This document shows, piece after piece, positions 48,889 to 62,249 of a DNA stretch of 64,000 nt; the first letter of the stretch is position 1; the number at the start of each line of letters is the position of its first letter. The notes beneath the pieces were generated by a model. It worked only from the letters and a program-made list of their open reading frames with translations, searched no databases and was not told the origin of the DNA. Source of the DNA: Anisakis pegreffii. Lineage: Eukaryota > Nematoda > Chromadorea > Rhabditida > Anisakidae. The position numbers and the translations under genes were made by a program. The stretch lies in the NCBI GenBank assembly GCA_035041965.1, contig JAPYMA010000307.1, forward strand, positions 1 to 64,000. The letters are read 5' to 3'.

Positions 48889-51337
48889 CGACGTTCACTT
48901 CTCAAACGTTCGCTAAAAGTTACGTTGGCTTGTGCTTGTTCACCACGCAATTGAACCTCTCTTCATTCCAACGATGCCTTTTCTCTTATTACCTCGAAAA
49001 CGTTCATTTCCTTCAAAAATTAGCATTATATATCAATAACGATAGCATCGCGATATGATAGATAACATTTCAGAGAGAGCACGATACATCCGCAACGCAG
49101 TGGTTGGTTGCTCAATTAGCATAATGGTTTGCTAATCAATACTGATACGGTAGGAGAGTGTATTGCAGCATTATTCAAATACTCGACCAAAGGTCAACAA
49201 ACAAACTCTAATCCTCGTTGTTTTTGTTCGTATCTTCTTTTCTATCTTACCGCCCGATCAAAAATAAAAATGAAACCGGAGATTGAGCCAGCCGCCAGCT
49301 GGCTGGTTGGTCAAAACCAGTTTGGTGTGCACCCACTTGTCCACTAGCTGTTCACTTCACTAACGGTGATGACCATCGGCAATAAAATTCTTCTTTTCAT
49401 AATTACTACAATTATGTGCTCGTGTCAACCTCTCACTAACACAAGTTAACTTTCATAACATATCAACTCCGATGAATCGAATACACACTGATCAATAACG
49501 TAGTTCTCGACGAATCCTAAACAACCAAACCCATCCACCTCTCCTTTCTTCGACATGGAATTACTCGAATATGTTCGAAAGTTCAAATAATTCCTTTTTA
49601 CCAAGTTAAAAAATTTTTTCGCATTCTCACTGAGATATCATTGAAAATGAGAAACAAAAACACGAACAATTCATAATTCGTGCAATTACACCGATATGTA
49701 GATGTATTCAATCATGCGACCAGTCACTCACTTTCGACATGCAAAACCAGTTTCATCGAAACAACAACAAAAAAAATGATTTGTTTAGTGGTTGCTCGTT
49801 GCTCGACCTATCTATCTCTCAGCAATTGCAGAAGAAAGTGAAATTCTAATTTCACATTCCAATATTTATGATAAATCTAGTACTAATGCGTTTGATAAAT
49901 GATGATAATAATAGTTATAAAATTACACTCAGTTCACTTTCATCTCGGTCATCGAAACAAACTAATCATGGATCCTTCCCTCATGCACTGCAAACTTCTT
50001 CATGAAGTTCCTGTGAATACAAATTCAGAATGTTCACTGCTATGAATCCGTATCTATCCATTTAACCACCCACCTTCATACAATCATTCTTCATTAAATT
50101 CGATTATGCTCTCCTTCCATGAAATAAAGTATTTCAAAAGTATTTCAAATCTACGTTATCCATTCGTTATAAATAATCATTATTTCATTTCATTACAAAA
50201 CATTATGCATAAATACGATTTATGCAGTAACAACTGAATTTAATTCGTCATCAAATTCATTCAGCCAAAAAATGGATGAGTTCACGTTTTTAACGTAAAC
50301 CAAGAAAATGACGTTGTTGCTGAGAGGAGATGGATGGGAAAGAATGAATTGTAGCGTATGCATATGTGAATAACAGTCGTATCAGACGAATGATCATTTG
50401 ATCGTAAATCTCAAATGAAAACTCCATTTCTAATCGAACAACCAAAGAAAGTGAAAATGTTCAATCGTTAAAATGTAGGGCATGAATAAAAAGTATACAA
50501 CACATAAGAATAACAAGAAAACCTATATGAATGATACTCGTCACCATATCACTAATAACAGATCCACTACCAGCATCCAATAATGATCCATCCTATCCCA
50601 TCTGAACATCAATAATCAACCAATCAGCACTCAACCATTATTTATGAATCAATCCATGAACGATCTAAGTACGCATCGAAATCGAAAGTTGTTTCTCATG
50701 TTGATCTTGATCAGCTTGATGATAATTAATCAATTAACAATCACACCTTTTAATTGATGGAGCGAACGTGTTTGAATAACGTAAGAAAGGATAGATGCTA
50801 AACTAACTCAGCCATTTTTTACGAAAATAGATTAGTAAGAAAGTAGTGATCATTAGGAACAAGCATTTTACTTGATCGCATTTCTTTTCACCCTTTGGTT
50901 TTCTGTTTGACGCAGAGAGACATTTAGATGCAGCAGTTACTGCTTTGAAACAAGCGAATGGCAAAACCCAAGCAAACTTTCATTGAATGAAACAGGCAAT
51001 GCAGTTGTATTACAATAGTGTAGTTATCAATCGTGATATCACCCCTGCTCGATCATAACGAGTGACCACAACTCATCCAATGATATTGCAATAGAGTAAT
51101 GACGAAAACACTTCTCTGCATTCAAGCGAACTAAGATTCGTGAATAAAAAGAGTGAAAATGAATAAGTGATTGGTCGAATGAATCACCAATGTATTCATT
51201 TGACAAATGCAAATTGCTTAGAAAATGACTATCATAGACGGGGCGGTGAGGGGAATAACGAGGAGAAAAGAGGTCATCTAGGATCAAATTTGGAATGTTT
51301 ACTAGAATTAGGGGGAGGTAGTTTTGCGAGGATGCAT

Positions 51338-51358
51338 CTCTTATTATTATTATTATTA

Positions 51359-51398
<40 letters not shown>

Positions 51399-51442
51399 CA
51401 TTATTAATAATAACAATTATTATTATCATAGTTATTATTATC

Positions 51443-51479
<37 letters not shown>
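51338..51479. repeat. (ATT)n tract, two arrays
   Basis: Two near-perfect ATT arrays are separated by a short AATAACAATT-type interruption. Confidence 0.9.
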
Positions 51480-51481
<2 letters not shown>

Positions 51482-51617
51482 TGGACAGAAATGGGTATGC
51501 AAAATTACGACGAGAAATGGAAATGAGTCGAAATTTTAAATAGAAAAGCAATTTGGTAAACATTGACAAACGTAGATGACACAAAATAAAATTGTTCATG
51601 CGCATGTATATATGTGA

Positions 51618-51634
51618 TAATAATAATAATAATG

Positions 51635-51728
<94 letters not shown>
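51618..51728. repeat. (AAT)n followed by (AT)n microsatellite
   Basis: AAT triplets run directly into about 58 bp of perfect AT dinucleotides. Confidence 0.92.
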
Positions 51729-51731
<3 letters not shown>

Positions 51732-53029
51732 ATAGATAGATATAACAGTGTAAATGTGTTGCGATGGAATAAAAGTGAAAGAGGTCAATTGACTTCAGAA
51801 AATGTAAAAAGAAAAACGAACGAATCTGCTTTGATGAACGTTAAAAGTGAAAGTGTTCATTATGATAGAAATATCATATACATGAACAGCACTCCAAGTT
51901 GATAATAGAATATAAATATGTTTACAACGATTCAAACGAATATCTGCATTCGTATTTTCTTGATTTTCGTTCAGTGTTTTAAAGAAACTATCAAATGAGA
52001 GACATAGAATTAAATGGAAATTGAAATTTCAACAAATGAAATGGTACTGAGCGATGTAACAATTTATGATATATTAGATGAGGCACACAATAGAAATGAA
52101 AGGGAGCTGAGAAGTTTATCAATGATTTAAAGAAACTGTTGTAATTTTGAAAAATGAGCGCATTTTCATTATTAATCACGTATAACCAGCACAGACTATC
52201 ATCCCTCATTCAAAGTGCTTGGGTCTTAGGTCCGTTTGGATAATGGCAGTCATCTGCTGAGTTTTGTCAACCTTAATCGTGCTCAGCATGTTGATCAGAC
52301 TGAAGGATGAAGGACTGTTTCAAGTATAGCATAACAACCGCTTTCCCTCTACAAGTACCCAAATGGGATACGGCTTTCAAGAAAAACAATCATCAAGCTC
52401 CTTTTCGCCTTACTAAAATTTCCCTTCGACACTGTTTGGATTCGAAGTCCCTGTTGATTTAGTGGAGAGTCGCATGAGGAAATCATTTGTTGCATTTCGA
52501 AGCGATCTTTTTTGAGGTAGTGTGCGATGACAGAAGCTCGTCTGATCACTGTTGCAAATCTGATCGATGCAAGTTATCTTCTTCACTTACATTACATTAC
52601 CACCAACAACCCTTTTACCATTCTCAGTTCACCTATCTGACTACTTTCGCAAGATCTCCACTCCCAGTCGGAACTAGTCAAAAAATTTCTACTCTCAGCA
52701 CAATATGAAAAATTATGGAACTACCTAGCTTTATTTAACAAGATCAGACCAATTATCGTTACATTTCTCTCTTTGTTGCCTGAATCGAATACTAATGGAT
52801 TCATCCAATTTTCAGTTGTACAGAATCGCCCCGATACTCAACTGTTCAAATATGGGATGGACTGTATTAATATTCATGTTGGTATCCAATCGTAGAGCAT
52901 CAGTGTTCATATAATCAAGGAGAGAGTCAATAACTGATCAATATTTGCTAATCATAACGCTTCAATCGCATCTTCATCCAAAGCACAACTTCTTCGTCAA
53001 AGATTAGCTCTCATGCATTTCGCACGGTG

Positions 53030-53560
53030 CCCTGAAAAATGTCGATAAATTAAGAACTTTGGCAGTACCTGAGTTGGAGTGTTGGCAATTCAGGGTTACT
53101 GAAGTAATCGGAGAGTGAGGTCTGTACTGACTAGCTTCATCGTGATCTCCTAGGAACGTGTTGCGAATGATTAATCCACTGTTTGGCATGGGAGAGCTTT
53201 TGTTGACACATTTCCAGAATCTTAGCTCACCGTTTGACTCTAGTTCATGTGCAGTCATATTTCGTAATTAGCTCCAATTCATGTACAGTCCAGACTCTTG
53301 ACTCTAGTTCATGTGCAGTCATATCTCGTAATTTGTCGACATTTTTTAGTTGCTCTGTGCCAAACAGCTGGTTATTCATCCAGAATACCTCTCGGGAAGG
53401 AAACAAGATGAAGCTACTGGCCAGTCCAAACCCATCTGACCTTCGGCTAGATGTAAGCACCTTGAAATGTCAACGCTTCTGCTTCAATTCACGTGAAGCC
53501 ACAGTCCTTAATTTGTCTATACCTTCCCAGTTGTACTGTTGACATTTTTTCAGCTAAGAA
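53030..53560. repeat. Degenerate repeat units in both orientations
   Basis: GACTCTAGTTCATGTGCAGT occurs at about 53236 and again 64 bp later, each followed by CATAT(T/C)TCGTAATT. The reverse of AAAAATGTCGATAAATTAAG at about 53036 recurs near 53330-53345, and a further diverged unit lies near 53480-53555. This is a small decayed satellite or element family. Open frames across it are a by-product. Confidence 0.6.
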
Positions 53561-54837
53561 AATCCTCATCCCCACTTCCACATAGCCAGTCGACAATGCG
53601 GTCTTTCCCACCCTTTCAGACTTTTCCAACTTGCAAAGCTAACATTGACCGATCCGTGCAGAGCACTGTAGGTTTAGCTTGATGCAATCTTACCAATAAT
53701 ATCAATGGTCAACTTATCATTTAATAAGCAAGAACCATATAAACAGTTCGCATGGATTCTCGCTTGCTCATTTATTTCCTTCTTAGAATTTTCTATATTG
53801 TTGATTCTGCTTCTCGACTAAATGCATTTCAAACATTTGATGAGCTTCAGCTGATACCTTATGTTCAACCTTATGTTCAATTGCATCTATTATTATTATT
53901 ATTATTTAGTTGCAACTTTTGAAATGTTTTTTTCGGTCTCTACGGTTCGCTGTGAAGCACCCTTTGAAAGAATTCCTCCAAAATCGCGCAACATTTTGGA
54001 GTATTTTTGTAGTTGTTCTAGTATCAGTTTTATTTCGTTAATACTGGAGTCACTGTGATGTAGGTGAATAAATGTTCGACTGAATAGAACATTAGCCAGA
54101 GAAGAGACACCTTAAGGTTGGTAAGATACTGAAGCGTTGTTCACATGTACAGGTATATCTTGCCATAGGTCAGTAATTGATATCAGGAGAGGCGACTCAA
54201 GTTGAATTTACATGTCACTAGTCTAAATCACAAATAGCCATTCCCAGTTCTGTATTTCATTCATAAATGCATTTTTAATAATATATAGTTAATAAAGGAT
54301 CTATTTTAAGCCTGCAAGCAAATGAATTTTATTTTTCAAATAATACAGATAAAAGGAATCTAAATTCACGAATACATATACGTATATACTTGTAAATGTG
54401 CATGTTTACAATTATTTATTGTACAGAAACATCATTGTATGTGCTTTTAACGCTCTTCTCGTGATATGACGATTTCAAAATTTGTGAATGCGGACAGAAG
54501 TGAAGTCGAATTAGTCAAACTTAAACTTGATTTTTATTTTTCCATATGTTTTTTGGGAAACAACGTATAATCGAAAATGATTCAACTCAAAATGACGTAA
54601 TTCGAGGTATATCTGTATCCTAGTGACGTATCATCACTCATCTGTTCGAACAAGTGTCACTGCAAATTCAGGTGTGTTGAGGTGCGCCTGGATCCTGGAT
54701 GAAGTCATTATCCAATTGAGCAGAACAACTGATCGAGAGCCGTATGATTGCACCCACATTATCTTCGACTGGTTCGTGTTTATTAATCCATTTTACAAGT
54801 TTTCACATGTGACCATCATCAAAAGAATCACTTTCAG

Positions 54838-57800
54838 CTAACGATCCGTCGTCAGTGGGACGACCGTTTCAGTGTGCCGATTGCTCGGCCGACGACCCAC
54901 AATGGGCATCGCTCAATAAGGGCGTACTCATATGCTCAGAATGTTGCTACGTACATCGAAATCTTGGTTAGCCATCCTCACTTATTTTCTTTTTCTACGT
55001 CAAATAACACTAAAAACTGATACGCCGCTTGTTCGTAGCTAAATAATATGCTAACATCTGCTTTATTGCGTAGACTGAATCTGCAGTTGGATGTTCCTTA
55101 CACCCGTCAGTTTCGTTTTTTTTTTTGCAAATAACAATTAAATTCATTAAAGTAGCAATGACACAAATGCATTAGGTTTTTATTTCGTTGTAATCTTCTT
55201 AAAAACTGTAACTGTTGACGAAAAAAGGCGTTCACTTTCGGATTCTGCACCCCAAACTGCTCCAAAAATATTTTTATCATGTTTGCGTGATTCTTCCTGT
55301 TAGACAGTGTTGTTATATGACACTAATTACTTTTCTTGGTGGTCTCTGTGATGATTGAATCAATCGACATAATCGAGATGCACCACATGCGCAGCATCGG
55401 ATAAATTCTTAAAGAAACAACGTTTCAGGTCGGCATGTAAGTCAAGTACGATCACTCAAAAAAGGTATATGGGATAGTAATCAATTGGAATTGATGTATG
55501 TCTTGTATTCAAACGGTTCTAATAACATATGGGAACACTCGCTACTGGATCCGCAAAATACGAACAAAATTAAGCGGAAGCCAACACCGCGGTTAATATC
55601 CATCCAGTTTTTTTCTCACTCAACTTATTAGCAAGTAATATTAGGGCACTTTAAGTGCTTCTCGTTATCGCCGGATAATTCTCATCGAATATAATGCAAA
55701 ATGATGAATGAATGCCGTGCTTTCCAAGTTTGCCGTGAAACAATGATGATAATAACTAACATGTCATGGATATGGTCATAAAAAGCGAATGAACTCATTC
55801 GTAAAACTGAATCCTTTGAAAATAATTCGAAGAACTAAGCGCGCGCTGAGTTCATAAACAATGAACATTGGTGAATATTCAAGCAGTCACACTTGATGTA
55901 ATAATGAGAAAAAGTTGAACTTAATTGAAGTGATCTTTAATGCATTGCTTGAAGATCAAATGCAGTATTACTGCCTGCATCTTAATCTAGTTTGTACCAG
56001 CATTTGTAACGAATAGGTCAGTGGGAAATATTTTCTCAGTATAGTTAAATGTTCTGAAATTTATACCGTTTACCGAAGGAAATTTACCTCAAACATGTGC
56101 CTTTTACTTGAACAGAATTCAACATTTAATTCCATGAGAGTACAGACAGATCTGAGTTAATTTTTTGAATTATATTGAAAAACATAGAGCTTAATACTAA
56201 ACCTGCTTTGGTTTTCAGTGATCCAGTTTTACCAACGAAAGAGAATTTCATAAAAGCTAAGTACGCTCAAATGGCGTTCGCACTACGACCATCGAAAGAT
56301 GATAGTGTTATAACGCAGGATGATTTGAATCGGCAATTATGGTCTTGCGTTCGCACCGCGCATGTCGAGACCACGTTGAGGTTATCGAATAATTTTGATA
56401 TCTATTACCATATGGATGGTAGCGTATCCTGTTGGAGTACACGGACATGAGAAAAGCTTATATATGAAAAGGATATATTTGAAGGTATGATGATTTAGGT
56501 TGTTAGTGTTGGGTGCAGATCCGAATTATATTGATCGAGACAAAGGTAATTCGCCGTTGCATGTGGCTGCCAAGGAAGGACAGTCTCTTCAGGTCTTTAT
56601 TTACTTTACGTTGTTCATTTGATTTTTCTCAGCATATTTTCTCTCATCTTTTACCAACAGCAATTCAGGTCGAGTTATTGTGGATCTATGGTGCTGACGC
56701 TGGCAGAAGCAACGCGGTTGATTTAACACCATCGCAAGTGGCAAAGCTCGAGAATCATGTTCGTTCATCCGATAGTGTCATCTCTATTACATCAAAGAAA
56801 ATAAATACATAAGCTATATGGAGATAAACTTTAGCGAGTTACACTTACTGTACTTGTTTCTGTTGTATAAACTGTCTAGGACACTAGACAAAGGTTATAT
56901 TCGTTTGTAAACAAGGGTCGTCAAATTCACAGTGCCTGTCGTCGGTGCGCTTCTAAATTGATAAAACTAAGTGAATGAGCTATAAATTGATTGTGACTAA
57001 CCCGTTTTCACGTTAGAATGAACTATGCGCGCGATTGGAAGAGTTGCAATTCGAAGTAACAAATCGTCTAACGATGTATTTATGTGGACGACGTCCGGAT
57101 CACTCGAAAAAGCAATATTTTTTGATACCTGAACTGATTGGTCAAGCTAGTCAAGAATCACCGATGCTAAAAACAGTTCGGAAGCAGCTCCGAACTGCTC
57201 CAGCATCTTTCTTCGAACGTATCACGCAAGATGTCTACGATGAAGTGAGTTGATTAACATTTAGTGCGTATTCAGTCTTTATTTTCATGTTGATTGCGTA
57301 AACGTTTAACAATTTAACTTCATTGATACCTCTTTGATGTGTCGTTGAAACTCAATCATTCTTATCCTCTTGAATCGATTCACTATGCAACTAACCTTAT
57401 TCATAGGTAGCTCTAACCACAGAAATCATCGATCATACTTCTTAAATTGAACTGTTGATTTTTGTAAATTTTCAGTAAGTGTGTCCCATTGTAACATTGC
57501 ACTATAAAAGAGCTGTTTCCAAAAATGAAGCTTTCCTAATGTTCTTGGGAAGATGAATTCCAAATATACATATCTGAGCAGAAGGATAGTTTTGAGATTA
57601 ATGCTTGCATTGAAAATATGGATATTATGATATTTTGAAATGAAACGAAGTTAATTGAAGGTGGATAGACGTGAGACGATGGCTGCATGGAATGCCACCA
57701 TGCAAGGTTTACAACCGATTCATCTCGGGAATGATCAGTGTGTCGCTGTTTTTTTACCAGTTGGTTTATTGTTACTCTCATACATCCTTTTCTTCTCATT

Positions 57801-60656
57801 TTCTGCCGTACTTTCCATCAGTTTTTCAAAAACTCGATGATGAATTCGTTCTTGATCGATCGGTTTATATTTTTCAACCGTTAATAATTTAGCCGAATCA
57901 CGAGATGTCTGCGATTCGTAATCAGCTCCGACAAAAGCTTGCAAAATGTGGTCCTCGAGAATTTGCTATGCTTATAATTGATGTGTTGAATGAAGCAAAA
58001 CGAAGGTTTGTGGGTCGTATCTGTGTTTGTGATTGTCACCATTTAAATATCATTTCAATTCATTAACGCAGTCGACGAACGATTCTTATCAACGATAGCA
58101 GCATTCGTCCCTTGTTTCATCGTTCCTCCTCCTAGTTCAGGTTTTATGGCTTACCTCTGGATGATAATGACAACGAACAAACGTCAGTGAAGAAAAATGC
58201 TCTCAACTCCAACATTCATCAACAATCAGTTGCCACTGTCGACTCACAACAACCACCCACAAATCTTGATTCAACAATTACATCCGAGTAATTATCAGAG
58301 TGTTATTGATTTATTTATTCAGTAACTCATTTCAAGTATATGCCTCTCTGTTATCACGTCTTTCCCTCGTTGGCATTCTTCTCTACGCACGCAACTCTTC
58401 ATACTTAACTCATTCATTTCAGTTGTGTGACACTAACAAGTGATAATCGTGATTATGATGAAGTTGCGGCTGAAAGTCCACAAAATAAATCGAGAACGTC
58501 TGGTAGTAGTACGAAGTGAGACTGTTTCTTGTTTTTGCGTTCATTTAATGATAATTACACTTTTTTTGTGCAATAAATACTTCCAATATATACTTTTTGT
58601 AATATATACATTGTTTGGTCTTCAGTACAAGAATACTTGATCGTACAATTAGTTGTTGGATTGAATCGAGTGACTTCTTTATTGTTTTACAGACGTTTGT
58701 CTGATCGAAAGAGTGCTGAAAGCGGTAATCTCCTACAGGGGACTTCAACCGTTTCAGTGGATGATTTTTTGGAGTTGAAAGAAAAGGTGCTCGACTCTGA
58801 AACGAAACTCAGCACTTTCCAACAATCCAATACAAATATTTTGAGGTCAGGTAGTATTTCATTTGAAAACGTGCTCTCATTTTCATAATATTTGTCTCAG
58901 TTAAATGTATGGGCTCATGTTGTTGTTGAAATTTGGGTTGGAATTTCCTTTCAGCCAAATTTTTTCGAGCTGCAACTTGATAAATGATCACTTCAGAATG
59001 CTTTCGCGACTTCAGACGAGTGTTGACCACATAACTGCCGACAATGCAGACATTCGTTTTGAGATGCGAAAGCTGCAAGATGCACATACTCTGGTTGTTC
59101 AAATTCGTTTATTCTTTTGTCGTTCTGCCGCTTATGTTCCTCCTCTCTTTTGTTCTTTCTTGCCACTCAAAAGTTTACAGTCATTTCTATATTTTTCAAA
59201 TGATGTCTCTTCAGTTTCTCTACCAAAAAAAGTCCATCTGTATCCCCGTCACTTGAATATGCTTTTGTATTCATTCTCATTTCTGTTTGTATGTAACACA
59301 GCATTTGTTTTCTTAAGATACTGACAAGACGTCAACCATCTCCAGTATCCAACGCGCTAGCAACTTCTCCAGCTGGTGTTCCATCTGCCAACCAGAATAT
59401 TCCTTTCTCTACTGCAGTATCTGGATCACGATCGGATTCTGGTGGTGGGATTACTTATCAGTCGACTTCCACATCCGGTAGACCAGCACTTGGTAAACGT
59501 TCTTTTTAATTCGTTTACTCGGCTCATCCTTTTACTACTCCTTTTTCTTTGTTTGCTTGATTGAGAAAACAAAAAGCTCTTTGTTTTGTGTCGTTCATTT
59601 TTATTTTTCGAGTAGTCGATAGTGTTCAGTTATTTATTATTGATAATAGCGGTTGCTAATGTTGCTGTAAAGATTCATTTGATTGTTCAGAAGCGCTTCA
59701 TATCGATAGTGGTGTTACTGATGGGTACGCGCTGGCTGGTCCAGGTCCACGAAGCGGACGTCGTCACGGAAGTCTAACGTCACCTTCCACTGGTCTGTTC
59801 TCATCTTGTTCAATGCAAAAAACGCAGTGCCCATGTCGAGCACGTTGACTGCTTCACGAAAGCACCTTCCTGCACGCATAATTCGATTGGCTTCATAACG
59901 AATGGTGCTTTTAGGTTATGCTTCTCATACGCGTGGTGTATCACTGTCGGCTATCGGTGGTTTAGCACCGTCCTCATCGGCACCTTCATCTCATCCCGCA
60001 GTACAACATCGCAATGGAAGTGCTCCATCTATTGATTGTACAAGCCCATCAACTCATACAGCTGATATGGTACGAGATTGGGCACTAAACGTAACACCAG
60101 ACATAAACAATCGTCTTGCAACAACTGTAATACCCGTCCAACAAGTGCATCCTATACAGCAAACAACAGTTGTGCAACAATTTCATACAAGTCTGTTTGC
60201 TTTATCATTCTCGTTTATCTCTTATTGACAGGCATAAAAATGATTGATTTCGTTTAGGGTTTCCTGAGAGTCTGATCTGTGAAACAGAACTTCTGACGCG
60301 TGCAATTAAATCACTGCTCAGTGATGCTCAATGTGGACAGTTGATGAATCGAGCACCAGATCATGCACATTCAGTGAGTTATTTGACGAAGTGAAGAGAC
60401 TTGTTACGTTTGCAAATGAATATCTATTGATGAGTTGCAGATAGCGCTGTCGATCAATCGAATCTGGAACGCAGTACCCGACGAACGTCGTACACCACAA
60501 ATAGATGCGTGTTTACGAGCCATGTCTGAAGCGACTGTTATTCTGTCGGCGAAATGTAATGCTCCAATGTTGAGTGTAGACGAGACGTGCAGTGCTGCGT
60601 ATGCAGTGGCCAAGTCTGCGAAGCAATTGCTCGTCAATGTTCATCGTTCGTCATGA
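54838..60656 (+). CDS. git-1: GIT family ArfGAP scaffold protein (first coding exon not found)
   Basis: Exons: 54838-54966, 55429-55591, 56219-56380, 56499-56592, 56669-56758, 57017-57244, 57661-57759, 57893-58005, 58141-58287, 58423-58515, 58693-58845, 58997-59093, 59318-59492, 59691-59792, 59915-60190, 60258-60373, 60441-60656. GIT proteins inactivate ARF GTPases and scaffold PIX/PAK complexes at adhesions and synapses. The ArfGAP zinc finger is complete ([37 protein letters not shown]). Ankyrin repeats follow ([41 protein letters not shown]). The Spa2-homology repeats carry [16 protein letters not shown] and [20 protein letters not shown]. Then come a DYDEVA segment, a coiled coil ([18 protein letters not shown]), a Ser-rich linker and the FAT-like paxillin-binding C-terminus ([39 protein letters not shown]). 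The initiator Met is in a short upstream exon I could not place. Confidence 0.95.
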
Positions 60657-61837
60657 GTCTTAAACACTTATTAGCTTTCACTTACTTATGAAGTTCCCTC
60701 TCGAAACCGAGTCGTGCACAAATATCACTAACAAATTCTTTTTTCATCCTTATTCATTATCACTATTGTTGGCGTCATTTTTGTGAGGATAATCACAACG
60801 AATACTTCATTATTGACTGACTGGTACTTATAAACGTTATTGTTGTATGTGTACGCTGAGTCAGTTAAATTATTTGAAAGAATTATCGGTGTTTTGAAAG
60901 GATGGATTCTGAATGGTGCGTCATGCAATACACTAATAAGATTCATCTGTTATCAGGAAGCTTAATAAGTGCTTTTGTACTGGACATTGCACTGCACTAA
61001 TGATTATAATTAATTTGCATTTATTTGTATAGTTCGCAAGCACTATTTATTCTTCAGTTTGAATATCAATTATCGTTTACCTATTCTACTTGCTTTCAAA
61101 ATGAAAATGTTTGCTTTCGATTAATGTCAGCATATGAATATCAGAAGAAATATCCTCATTATTATATTATGTCTTTTGCTTTATTTTTCGTTGATTTGTT
61201 AATAAGATGAGATAGTTTTGATATGCTCATAATGTTCGTGATAGCAACAACTCGTAGATTAAATTGATACTTTTCTCGTCAAAATGTGAGGTGGAAATGA
61301 TTCATATATAGGAAACGTTTGATTTGATATTTTGGCATTTCACACGTTGAATAGAATGAAAGAAAAGAACAACAGATGAGGAGGTGTGAATAAATTGATG
61401 AACTTGTTGAGGTCGTTCATGATCCTTTAAAGAAGACCACTGAGGCGTTCAGCTCAAATTGCAACTGTCTGTTTATCTCGTTATAAGAAACGGAGCAAGA
61501 AAGCAACTCGAAATTCCAATTAGTAACTGAGTATATTTGTTGTTATCGAAAACATGAATAATTAATCGATGTAAAAAGTAAAACGTTTTATGGTTAGTTT
61601 TGTTGTGTTCAACCTCATGACTGATGATTGTTGAGCATAAGACTCGGTTGAAGTAGTTCATTATGAAGTTGAGGAAGTGCAATAAGCATGCTTTCTTTGG
61701 GGTAGTATAAATTGAACTTTTATTGAGCACAAAGAAAAAAATCAGTAGACTGATTGAAGGATGAGAAGAGCAACAATGAGTGGGTGATGGTGAATTGAAG
61801 GGAATGGAATGAATCAGTCGAACTGACCATAGCTTGA
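60657..61837. other. Intergenic, no gene seen
   Basis: AT-rich spacer between convergent genes; it should hold the 3'UTRs of git-1 and the small 115-aa gene. Confidence 0.55.
61719..61724 (-). terminator. Candidate poly(A) signal, 115-aa gene
   Basis: AATAAA on the minus strand lies about 115 bp after the TAA of the small two-exon gene. Confidence 0.45.
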
Positions 61838-62249
61838 TTACGCAACAACTTGACGATGATAGTAACGCTGTATGAAACTATTCGGATGAATGGCAATAAT
61901 CTCTTTATAATTCTTCAGAACGTTACGCATTTGGTGTGGCACCACTTGCGAGATACAGCTGTTTGCTAAAGACAATATAAATTCACGCGAATAAACCATA
62001 ACTGACTCATAATGACCATCCAAATAACGACGTGTCACCAGCGAACTTCCACCGCTCGGATGTGTGTACATAATGCTCACCTTTAATTCAACTCATTTAT
62101 CTTCATATAGTCGTCTAAGAACAAACACTAATAAATAAGCTTACTAGCGTTGCACGTCGATTTACTGTTACTTCTACGACTGAGTTTGGTGCACTGTAAT
62201 GAGCGTTTTTGAAAGCATTTCGGCGATCACCACCAATATTTCGTTTCAT
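61838..62249 (-). CDS. 115-aa protein with eIF4E-binding-like motif (two exons)
   Basis: Exon 1 is 62249-62145 and exon 2 is 62080-61838. The ATG begins MKRNIGGDRRNAFKN; the CTA/GTAAGC donor and AAAG/GTGAGC acceptor join in phase 0 and the intron is 64 bp. The protein is small and basic at its start. It contains VYSREFILSLANS, close to the canonical eIF4E-binding pattern Y-x4-L-hydrophobic (here Y-x4-I-L), as in 4E-BP, 4E-T and similar short repressors. My recollection is that vertebrate C8orf88 has a similar YSR-D/E-F motif in a protein of similar length. If real, it would bind cap-binding protein eIF4E and repress or localise translation. The family is not established, and the Ile in place of Leu weakens the case. 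The gene model itself is well supported by phase and splice sites. Confidence 0.6.

Larger units (their letters stand above)
48889..54837. other. Intergenic region between the ETS gene and git-1
   Basis: Nearly 6 kb with no gene recognised. The two flanking genes are divergent, so both promoters and the short first coding exon of git-1 should be here. It contains long triplet and AT microsatellites (51.34-51.73 kb) and degenerate inverted repeat units (53.03-53.56 kb). Confidence 0.55.

Noticed and set aside
49105..49150. tRNA-like start (GGTTGCTCAATTAGC...)
   Set aside because: No cloverleaf with paired acceptor and T arms could be drawn.
51039..51788. Hydrophobic frames around 51.0-51.8 kb
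   Set aside because: They are made by ATT/AAT and AT repeats.
52990..53258. 84-aa reverse frame with TAHELES repeats as a gene
   Set aside because: The frame comes from degenerate DNA repeat units present in both orientations, with stops between units.
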